A DNA stretch of 64,000 nt from Rodentibacter sp. Ppn85 (GTDB lineage Bacteria > Pseudomonadota > Gammaproteobacteria > Enterobacterales > Pasteurellaceae): NCBI RefSeq assembly GCF_001999335.1, contig NZ_MLHS01000040.1, positions 1-64,000 of the forward strand. The letters run 5' to 3'. The position numbers and the translations under genes were made by a program. The stretch's first letter is position 1, and each line of letters begins with the position of its first letter. The notes beneath the pieces were generated by a model. It did not search any database. It was not told the DNA's origin and saw nothing but the letters and a program-made list of their open reading frames with translations. Below, one piece after another: positions 57,234 through 64,000 of this stretch.

Positions 57234-57459
57234 AGTGTGGTAGATTTTTCCGATAAATGATTAGTTTCCATTACTGATGGGATTCCGACCGAATGCTGAT
57301 AGACTCAGATACCCAAGTATAGCCTCTATCGTTCGTATCATACCAAATACATTGGTGCCCCGTTAGTGAAGGTATGGCAGATTGAGCTGTTGCAAAAAAA
57401 CACCGCCGAAAATGACCGCACTTTCATACAAGAGTGAATATGTCGGTGAAATTTGAGGG

Positions 57460-57498
57460 AAAAGAAATGCCTTTCGCGATTTGAGATCGGAAAGGCAT
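57460..57498 (-). terminator. Terminator downstream of yajQ
   Basis: ATGCCTTTC (57467-57475) and GAAAGGCAT (57490-57498) pair, with inner CGAT/ATCG extending the stem; the minus strand continues TTCTTTTCC. The 350-base gap from the HlyD-like gene to yajQ holds this hairpin and one uptake signal at about 57413 but no gene. Confidence 0.65.
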
Positions 57499-57583
57499 TA
57501 AAATTGGTTGCGGTTTTAGGGTTTTGTATAACTGTTACATAATACCGGAATTTCTAACTGCACTTTTTCTTGGCTAAAAAGAA

Positions 57584-58084
<501 letters not shown>

Positions 58085-58093
58085 CTATTAACG

Positions 58094-59038
58094 TTAAATT
58101 CTATCTTTCGCACTTAAAAGACACAAAAGTGCGGTTAAGTCGGCGAAGTTTACCACAATTTGTGCTTGTTGTTGCACTTTGGGCTTGGCATGGAAAGCAA
58201 TACCTAATCCGGCTACCTTCATCATGGCTAAATCATTAGCGCCGTCACCAATAGCAAGGGTATTTTCAGCGCTAATACTGTATTCATCGCGTAAACGCTG
58301 AAGTGTGTAGGCTTTATATTGTGCATCGACAACATCACCTTTGATTAAGCCTGTCAGTTTGCCATCTACAATATCAAATTGATTGGATACGGCATAGTCT
58401 AACTTTAATAAATCTTTCAAATAATCTGCAAAGTAAGTAAAACCGCCTGAGGCAATGGCTGTTTTCCACCCGTGTTTTTGTAAGATTTTAAGGGTTTCTT
58501 GCAAACCGGGCATTAAGGGTAAATTTGCCCGAACTTCTTGTAAAATACTTTCCGGTGCATTTTTTAATGTGCCGACCCGACGACGTAAACTCTGTTCAAA
58601 ATCCAGTTCGCCCCGCATTGCGCTTTCGGTAATTGCGGACACTAATTTCCCGGTGCCGGCAAGCTTGGCGATTTCATCAATACATTCAATTTGGATGGCG
58701 GTAGAATCCATATCCATCACTAATAACCCCGGCTCTGACAATTTCGTTTCGAAGTTGAGGCGGGCAATATCTAAACCTAGCTCGTGAGCAATAGAAAGGA
58801 AAGTATCTTGCCATTCCCCTTGAAGTAACACTACTGTATTTTTCGCGACATTCCAAGCATCAAAACACTGAAAATTTTGACCGCACTTTTGCTGAAACAG
58901 AGTCAGTACGGAAAGGTTTAATTGTGTGCCGTAGAGAATGAAATTATCAGTTAATAAGGTAAGGCGGGATTCGGGCAAAAGTGTGGTTGGTAATATTGGG
59001 TATTTTTGTGTAATGCTTGCAAGGTTTTGAATTTGCAT
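58094..59038 (-). CDS. serB: Phosphoserine phosphatase
   Basis: Final step of serine synthesis. The 314-residue haloacid-dehalogenase enzyme has the nucleophile motif VMDMDSTAIQIECIDE near residue 107, the motif-II serine in IASGGFTYFADYL near 195, the lysine-containing VDAQYKAY near 240 and the DGANDLAMMKVAGLGIAFHAKP block near 265. The first 95 residues form the regulatory-like N-terminal extension found in E. coli. Divergent ytjB follows, the same neighbour as in E. coli. Confidence 0.96.
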   Translation of the reverse strand: MQIQNLASITQKYPILPTTLLPESRLTLLTDNFILYGTQLNLSVLTLFQQKCGQNFQCFDAWNVAKNTVVLLQGEWQDTFLSIAHELGLDIARLNFETKLSEPGLLVMDMDSTAIQIECIDEIAKLAGTGKLVSAITESAMRGELDFEQSLRRRVGTLKNAPESILQEVRANLPLMPGLQETLKILQKHGWKTAIASGGFTYFADYLKDLLKLDYAVSNQFDIVDGKLTGLIKGDVVDAQYKAYTLQRLRDEYSISAENTLAIGDGANDLAMMKVAGLGIAFHAKPKVQQQAQIVVNFADLTALLCLLSAKDRI

Positions 59039-59106
59039 AGAAAATCCTGTAAATTATAAAATCAAAACTATTCTAGCCGATTTAAGGGCGAATTGGGGAA
59101 AATAAC

Positions 59107-59775
59107 TTGCATTTAATCAAAGAAAAATTAACAAAATCCGTGATGCTGGTGCTGATTGTGATTTTTTGCTTTGCTGCGTTGGCGATAATTTTATTTGGTA
59201 TTCAGCAATTTAAAATAGGTTCACAGTTTGCCAATGTAAATCAGGTGTTTAATCTATCTCATATTCTCGTACGCCAACAAGCAAATTTGTTTTCTGTGCT
59301 ACTAGTTAATAATGCACAATCTGAAAAACTGACGGAAAATTTAGATAATTTTGTGCAAGAGCATTTTGTGTTGGACGCCTCAATTTACAATGCACAAGGC
59401 AAATTATTAGCACAAAGTACGGGCTCGGAAAGTTTACGTTTGCGTTTAGGGCTTGAAACCAATGAGGAAGAAAATACTAACCAGCAAATTGTTGAACCGA
59501 TTTATTCTAATATGGGTATTCAAGGTTTTTTACGTGTCACCTTTGACGGGCAATATGCGCAAACCTCCCAAAGTAAAATTAATCAAATTTTTCGTCAACT
59601 TTACGGTGAGCTGATTGTGGTATTTTTATTAGGCGTGGTATTGGCGAGTTCTATTCACTATTTTTTAAGCCATTATCGTCGTGCTTATCGCAAAGCGAAT
59701 GAACCTAAAAAAACACTCAATTTACCGATTAAATCTAATATTCAACGGTATCATCAAAGACGGCGTAGAACATAA
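59107..59775 (+). CDS. ytjB: YtjB/Smp-family membrane protein
   Basis: A 222-residue protein with a TTG start at 59107 behind TTGGGGAAAA; no in-frame ATG occurs before the first membrane segment, so TTG is accepted. Two membrane helices (about 10-33 and 170-190) flank a periplasmic domain of about 135 residues, and a basic tail (SHYRRAYRKANEPKK, QRYHQRRRRT) ends the protein. This sensor-like layout and its position opposite serB match the E. coli YtjB (Smp) protein of unknown function. Confidence 0.8.
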   Translation: MHLIKEKLTKSVMLVLIVIFCFAALAIILFGIQQFKIGSQFANVNQVFNLSHILVRQQANLFSVLLVNNAQSEKLTENLDNFVQEHFVLDASIYNAQGKLLAQSTGSESLRLRLGLETNEEENTNQQIVEPIYSNMGIQGFLRVTFDGQYAQTSQSKINQIFRQLYGELIVVFLLGVVLASSIHYFLSHYRRAYRKANEPKKTLNLPIKSNIQRYHQRRRRT

Positions 59776-59880
59776 TTTACGATAGATCATAGATATTGCA
59801 TAAAATTTCAATTATTTTGCCTAAATGACGAAATAAATAAGGTAGAATAGGCAACAATTTACTTTAGACAGGAGAATAAT

Positions 59881-61878
59881 ATGGCAACTCGCAGACAATT
59901 AGCCAATGCAATCCGTTTCTTATCTATGGATGCGGTACAAAAAGCAAAATCAGGTCATCCGGGAGCCCCGATGGGAATGGCAGATATTGCCGAAGTGTTA
60001 TGGCGTGATTTTTTAAAACATAATCCGACTAATCCTAAGTGGGCGGATCGCGACCGTTTTGTTTTGTCTAACGGGCATGGTTCAATGTTGATTTATAGCT
60101 TGTTGCATTTAACCGGTTATGATCTTTCGATTGAAGATTTGAAACAATTCCGTCAATTACATTCAAAAACACCGGGCCATCCGGAATACGGCTATGCACC
60201 GGGCGTTGAAACCACAACCGGCCCGCTAGGTCAAGGGATTACCAATGCGGTGGGGATGGCGATTGCAGAAAAAACGTTAGGTGGTCAATTTAACCGTGAA
60301 GGTCATGATATTGTCGATCACTACACCTATGTGTTTTTAGGCGACGGTTGTTTAATGGAAGGGATTTCTCACGAGGCTTGTTCTTTAGCCGGTACGCTCG
60401 GTTTAGGTAAATTAATTGCTTTCTATGATGACAATAATATCTCCATTGACGGTCATGTTGACGGTTGGTTTAGCGATGATACGGCAGCCCGTTTTGAAGC
60501 TTACGGTTGGCAGGTTATTCGTAATGTAGACGGCCATGATGCGGAACAAATTCGTGCTGCTACCATTCTTGCTCAAGCAGAAAAAGAGAAACCGACTTTA
60601 ATTATTTGTAAAACCGTGATTGGCTTTGGATCACCGAATAAGTCCGGCTCTCATGATAGTCACGGCGCACCGTTGGGTGATGAAGAAATTGCATTAACCC
60701 GTCAAGCGTTAAATTGGGATTATGCACCGTTTGAAATTCCTGCGGAATATTATGCCGAGTGGGATGCAAAAGCAAAAGGCATGGTAGCGGAAAAATCTTG
60801 GGAAGAAAAATTTGCCGCATACGAAAAAGTCTATCCGGAATTGGCAGCAGAGTTTAAACGCCGTATGGCCGGAGAATTACCGACAGATTGGTCAAAATAT
60901 TCTCAAGCCTTCATTGAAAAATTACAAGCAAATCCGGCGAGCATTGCAAGCCGTAAAGCCTCACAAAATGCAATTGAAGCCTATGCACAGGTGTTACCTG
61001 AGTTTTTAGGTGGTTCGGCAGATCTAGCAAGCTCTAATTTAACTTTATGGAGCGGTTCAAAACCAATCCGTGCAAATGAAAATGTTGGTGGCAACTACAT
61101 CAACTATGGTGTGCGTGAATTTGGTATGTCTGCTATAATGAACGGTATTGCTTTACACGGTGGTTTCATTCCTTATGGGGCGACTTTCTTAATGTTCTAT
61201 GAATACGCTCACAATGCGGTGCGTATGGCAGCATTAATGAAACAACGCGCATTGTTTGTTTACACCCACGATTCTATCGGCTTAGGCGAAGACGGTCCGA
61301 CCCACCAACCTGTTGAGCAAACCGCTTCATTACGCTTAATTCCAAATCTTGAAACTTGGAGACCTTGCGATCAAGTTGAATCGGCAGTGGCGTGGCAACA
61401 AGCGGTAGAGCGTCAGGATGGTCCGAGTGCATTAATCTTCACCCGTCAAAACCTTGCTCAAATAGACCGCACTTCTGAACAATTATTCAATGTTGCGCGT
61501 GGTGCATATATCTTAAAAGATTGCAACGGCACGCCGGATTTAATCTTGATTGCGACAGGTTCGGAAGTTGAACTCGCTGTCAAAGCGGCAGAAGTACTTG
61601 CGGCGGAAGGTAAAAACGTGCGTGTGGTTTCTATGCCAAGTACCAACCGTTTTGATAAACAAGACGAAGCGTATCGTGAAAGTGTTTTACCTTCTTCTGT
61701 CTCTAAGCGTGTAGCGATTGAAGCGGGTATTTCCGATTTCTGGTACAAATACGTAGGCTTTGGTGGTCGTATTGTGGGTATGAATTCATTCGGTGAATCG
61801 GCACCGGCTGATCAATTATTCAAATTATTTGGCTTCACCGTAGATAACGTAGTGGCGAAGGCAAAAGAAATTTTGTAG
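59881..61878 (+). CDS. tkt: Transketolase
   Basis: Thiamine-diphosphate enzyme of the pentose phosphate pathway, moving two-carbon units between sugar phosphates. The 665-residue protein has [24 protein letters not shown] sequence near residue 20, the cofactor motif [21 protein letters not shown] near 155, [12 protein letters not shown] near 184, and the transketolase signature [20 protein letters not shown] near 407 with the Glu that activates the thiazolium. Length and N-terminus ([20 protein letters not shown]) are normal. It is followed by an inverted uptake-signal terminator. Confidence 0.97.
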   Translation: MATRRQLANAIRFLSMDAVQKAKSGHPGAPMGMADIAEVLWRDFLKHNPTNPKWADRDRFVLSNGHGSMLIYSLLHLTGYDLSIEDLKQFRQLHSKTPGHPEYGYAPGVETTTGPLGQGITNAVGMAIAEKTLGGQFNREGHDIVDHYTYVFLGDGCLMEGISHEACSLAGTLGLGKLIAFYDDNNISIDGHVDGWFSDDTAARFEAYGWQVIRNVDGHDAEQIRAATILAQAEKEKPTLIICKTVIGFGSPNKSGSHDSHGAPLGDEEIALTRQALNWDYAPFEIPAEYYAEWDAKAKGMVAEKSWEEKFAAYEKVYPELAAEFKRRMAGELPTDWSKYSQAFIEKLQANPASIASRKASQNAIEAYAQVLPEFLGGSADLASSNLTLWSGSKPIRANENVGGNYINYGVREFGMSAIMNGIALHGGFIPYGATFLMFYEYAHNAVRMAALMKQRALFVYTHDSIGLGEDGPTHQPVEQTASLRLIPNLETWRPCDQVESAVAWQQAVERQDGPSALIFTRQNLAQIDRTSEQLFNVARGAYILKDCNGTPDLILIATGSEVELAVKAAEVLAAEGKNVRVVSMPSTNRFDKQDEAYRESVLPSSVSKRVAIEAGISDFWYKYVGFGGRIVGMNSFGESAPADQLFKLFGFTVDNVVAKAKEIL

Positions 61879-61894
61879 TTGTTTTTCGCTAAAA

Positions 61895-61938
61895 TTAAAG
61901 TGCGGTTGAAAAAATAGTATTTTTTGACCGCACTTTAT
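61895..61938 (+). terminator. Paired uptake-signal terminator after tkt
   Basis: AAAGTGCGGT (61897-61906) and ACCGCACTTT (61927-61936) pair around a 20-base loop that itself contains complementary AAAAAA/TTTTTT runs, then ATTTTTCC. Confidence 0.75.
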
Positions 61939-62021
61939 TTTTCCTCTATTTCCGACAATTGATCAATTTCATTGATTTTGTTAGAATCCGCCCGGTTTTT
62001 CCTGATATATCAGTGGAAAAT

Positions 62022-62228
62022 GAGTTCGGATGAAGGTAGCTGGAGAGTAGGGAATTAACCCTACGCCGACGATGTAAAATCTTTCAGGCGCACGTAAGTG
62101 CAGGGACTGTTACTGGACGAACCCTTGGAGAGATCCATTGCACAATAGTGTAAATGGACGCCGAAGGCGCAAAAGAGCGGTTGTTTTTAACACCGTTTTT
62201 CAAACGCTCAGGCAAAAGGACAGGGGCT
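62022..62228 (+). ncRNA. Tandem glycine riboswitch
   Basis: Two glycine aptamers lie in series. Aptamer 1 has AGCTGGAGAG (from 62058), CCTACGCCGACGA, TCTTTCAGGCGCACG and GCAGGGAC. Aptamer 2 has CTTGGAGAGATCC (from 62124), GGACGCCGAAGG (62157-62168), AACGCTCAGGCAAAAGGACA and GGGGC. GGAGAG, GCCGA and CAGGC-AGGACA are the conserved gcvT-type core. A short linker and a leader (GAGTTCGG, pairing with CGAAC) complete the classical tandem form. It precedes the sodium:alanine/glycine symporter gene. Confidence 0.95.
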
Positions 62229-62274
62229 AAAAGACAATCTGTATTTTTCTTTCTTCTCACGGATGCTTTTCGTC

Positions 62275-62310
62275 TCCTTGTCGCGTTTATTGGTTTTTAG
62301 ACGACGAGGA
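62275..62310 (+). promoter_or_regulatory. Ribosome-site sequestering hairpin, riboswitch expression platform
   Basis: TCCTTGTCG (62275-62283) can pair with CGACGAGGA (62302-62310), a 9-bp stem with one G-U pair, covering the GAGGA ribosome site six bases before the ATG at 62317. It suggests translational control by the glycine riboswitch. Direction of control is not shown by sequence alone. Confidence 0.65.
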
Positions 62311-62316
62311 ATCACA

Positions 62317-63684
62317 ATGTCATTTACGACAATTTTATCTACGATTGATAGCTTTATTTGGGGGCCGCCCTTATTAATTTTATTATCCGGCACAGGGCTT
62401 TATCTCACTTTACGTTTAGGTTTTATTCAAATTCGTTATTTGCCGCTTGCGATTGGTTATTTATTTAAAAAAGAACGTGGCGGAAAAGGGGATGTGTCTT
62501 CTTTTGCGGCGTTGAGCACTGCCTTAGCGGCAACCATTGGAACGGGAAATATCGTCGGTGTTGCTACGGCGGTACAGGCGGGCGGACCCGGCGCGATTTT
62601 TTGGATGTGGTTGGTAGCACTGCTTGGTATGGCGACCAAGTATGCGGAATGTTTGCTTGCGGTAAAGTATCGGGTGAAAGATCGTCGAGGATTTATGTCC
62701 GGCGGTCCGATGTATTATATTGAACGTGGTCTTGGGATTAAATGGTTAGCCAAAATGTTTGCGGTGTTCGGTGTCTTAGTGGCATTTTTTGGTATCGGCA
62801 CTTTTCCGCAGGTGAATGCGATCACACATGCGATGCAAGATACCTTTCATATTCCGGTGATTGTAACGGCGGTAGTCGTTACCGTTTTGGTAGCAATGAT
62901 TATTTTAGGTGGGGTAAAACGCATCGCAACGACATCGGCGATCATTGTTCCTTTTATGGCGGTTTCTTATGTTCTGGTGTCTCTCATTATTATTTTATTA
63001 AATTGGGAACGGGTGCCGGATGCTGTATTACTGATCATTCATAGTGCTTTTGAACCGCAATCCGCACTGGGTGGTGTATTAGGTTTTACAGTAATGAAAG
63101 CGATTCAATCCGGCGTAGCCCGAGGTATTTTTTCTAATGAATCAGGATTGGGAAGTGCACCTATTGCCGCTGCCGCCGCACAAACACGAGAGCCGGTTCG
63201 TCAAGGTCTCATTTCAATGACCGGGACTTTTTTAGATACCATTATTGTGTGTTCAATGACAGGAATTGTATTGGTTATTAGCGGTGCTTGGAGCAATCCT
63301 GAGTTTGCTGGTGCACTGGTGACCAATGCCGCATTTTCTCAAGGACTAGGTTCTTCAATTGGCGCAACGGTTGTGACTATTGGGCTATTATTCTTTGCTT
63401 TTACAACAATTTTAGGTTGGTGTTATTACGGTGAACGCTGTTTTGTGTATTTAGTCGGAACCCGTGGTATCCGTTTATATCGATTAGTATTTATTATTTT
63501 GGTTGGAGCCGGTTCATTCTTAAAATTAGATTTGATCTGGATTCTAGCAGACATTGTAAATGGCTTAATGGCATTTCCTAACTTAATTGCCCTAATCGGA
63601 TTACGTAAAGTGGTAATTGAAGAAACGAAAGATTATTTTGCACGTTTGAAGATTCATCAACAGGATCAAGATGATGTAATTTAG
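62317..63684 (+). CDS. Sodium:alanine/glycine symporter
   Basis: Imports small neutral amino acids with sodium (AGCS family). The frame is open from 62263, but the ATG at 62317, behind GAGGAATCACA, gives 455 residues starting MSFTTILSTIDSFIWGPPLL. Family motifs include SSFAALSTALAATIGTGNIVGVATA (residues about 63-87), GAIFWMWLVALLGMATKYAE near 95 and GVARGIFSNESGLGSAPIAAA near 270. About ten to eleven membrane segments are seen. A glycine riboswitch in its leader indicates glycine, perhaps with alanine, as the relevant substrate. Confidence 0.94.
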   Translation: MSFTTILSTIDSFIWGPPLLILLSGTGLYLTLRLGFIQIRYLPLAIGYLFKKERGGKGDVSSFAALSTALAATIGTGNIVGVATAVQAGGPGAIFWMWLVALLGMATKYAECLLAVKYRVKDRRGFMSGGPMYYIERGLGIKWLAKMFAVFGVLVAFFGIGTFPQVNAITHAMQDTFHIPVIVTAVVVTVLVAMIILGGVKRIATTSAIIVPFMAVSYVLVSLIIILLNWERVPDAVLLIIHSAFEPQSALGGVLGFTVMKAIQSGVARGIFSNESGLGSAPIAAAAAQTREPVRQGLISMTGTFLDTIIVCSMTGIVLVISGAWSNPEFAGALVTNAAFSQGLGSSIGATVVTIGLLFFAFTTILGWCYYGERCFVYLVGTRGIRLYRLVFIILVGAGSFLKLDLIWILADIVNGLMAFPNLIALIGLRKVVIEETKDYFARLKIHQQDQDDVI

Positions 63685-63691
63685 TTTCTAT

Positions 63692-63865
63692 AATGGAATT
63701 GAGAATTTTTAGAACCAAGCAAAACGCCATTTGCGTAAATTTAACGGTATCCCTAAAGCTCATTTTGAGCTGTATTTAAAGGAATGCGAATGGCGTTTTA
63801 ATAATAGTAAAATAAAATCTCAAATTTTCATTTTAAAGCAATTGATTAAGGAGTATTTGATCTAG
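63692..63865 (+). pseudogene. IS1595-type transposase C-terminal remnant
   Basis: A plus-strand frame reads NGIENF, an in-frame TAG (63710-63712), then NQAKRHLRKFNGIPKAHFEL and YLKECEWRFNNS, down to a TAG at 63863-63865. This is the conserved tail of IS1595-family (ISXO2-like) DDE transposases; the TAG replaces the usual Trp of the ENFWNQAKRH motif. Only the last 60 or so codons are present, directly after the symporter gene, and no inverted repeat or full element is seen. It is a dead fragment that marks an old insertion. Confidence 0.78.
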
Positions 63866-63882
63866 TTGTCTACTATAGCCCT

Positions 63883-64000
63883 TTAATTTTCAACTAATAG
63901 ATCATCCAGATATTTCGCTTTTTGATACGCAGGACGTTGTTGCATAGTATCAAGATAATGCTGAAAAACAGGCTCCGGTTCAATTACTTTTGTACGGAAA
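63883..64000 (-). CDS. Glutathione S-transferase-like protein, 3' end only
   Basis: The minus strand encodes, from the window edge, FRTKVIEPEPVFQHYLDTMQ followed by QRPAYQKAKYLDDLLVEN and a TAA stop at 63885-63883. The PVFQHYLDTMQQRPAYQ pattern is the C-terminal helix region of many bacterial glutathione S-transferases. The start lies beyond base 64000, so the identity is tentative. Confidence 0.6.
   Translation of the reverse strand, partial: FRTKVIEPEPVFQHYLDTMQQRPAYQKAKYLDDLLVEN

Overview
This window is chromosomal DNA from a gammaproteobacterium of the family Pasteurellaceae. The 9-base uptake signal AAGTGCGGT (or its complement ACCGCACTT) occurs dozens of times, often as inverted pairs that form terminators. 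This is the Haemophilus influenzae-type signal, not the Actinobacillus pleuropneumoniae-type. Gene content and local gene order (leuA-dprA-yaaA-pfkA; yceD-rpmF-plsX-fabH-fabD-fabG-acpP-dcuB; adk-ampG-galE; rsfS-rlmH-mrdA-rodA-rlpA-dacA-ybeD-lipB-lipA; mreBCD; serB/ytjB) match Haemophilus-like genomes. The DNA is AT-rich. The genus cannot be fixed from the window alone. I saw no rRNA, tRNA or CRISPR array.

Layout. 1-5.8 kb: leuA with a leucine attenuator and leader peptide (minus strand), then dprA behind a competence-type CRP-S site, yaaA, a small lipoprotein gene and pfkA. 5.9-12.6 kb: a phospholipid and fatty-acid block (yceD, rpmF, plsX, fabHDG, acpP) and the C4-dicarboxylate carrier dcuB. 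12.9-20.6 kb: minus-strand trhP, a DUF945 gene, adk, ampG and galE, with two small plus-strand membrane-protein genes of unknown role between adk and ampG. 20.7-26.3 kb: dld (with a CRP site), an aldehyde dehydrogenase, ppa and a purine permease with a PurR box. 26.5-41.2 kb: cell-shape and cell-wall genes (mrdA, rodA, rlpA, dacA, mreBCD), ribosome factors (rsfS, rlmH), lipoate genes, a YidE-type transporter and an SbmA/BacA-type ABC protein. rlpA is frameshifted at a run of seven A, which detaches its SPOR domain. 41.2-45.8 kb: rho, then two decayed genes matching an RclR-type regulator and an RclC-type (DUF417) membrane protein, then argH.

46.3-57.2 kb is the accessory part. A heptanucleotide repeat and a long hairpin precede a complete type I secretion locus: an OmpA-like lipoprotein, a 1535-residue BapA/RTX-like adhesin with two almost identical internal repeats, a TolC-like outer membrane protein, an ABC exporter and an HlyD-like adaptor. 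There are no uptake signals from about 45.9 to 53.6 kb, which is compatible with later acquisition.

57.5-64 kb: yajQ, serB, ytjB and tkt, then a tandem glycine riboswitch with a visible ribosome-binding-site hairpin in front of a sodium:alanine/glycine symporter, a remnant of an IS1595-type transposase, and the 3' end of a glutathione S-transferase-like gene cut by the window edge.

The most noteworthy items are the type I secretion adhesin locus, the decayed reactive-chlorine (rcl) module with two CAA-to-TAA-type stops in the regulator, the rlpA poly(A) frameshift, the heptamer repeat, and several cis-regulatory elements read directly from sequence.
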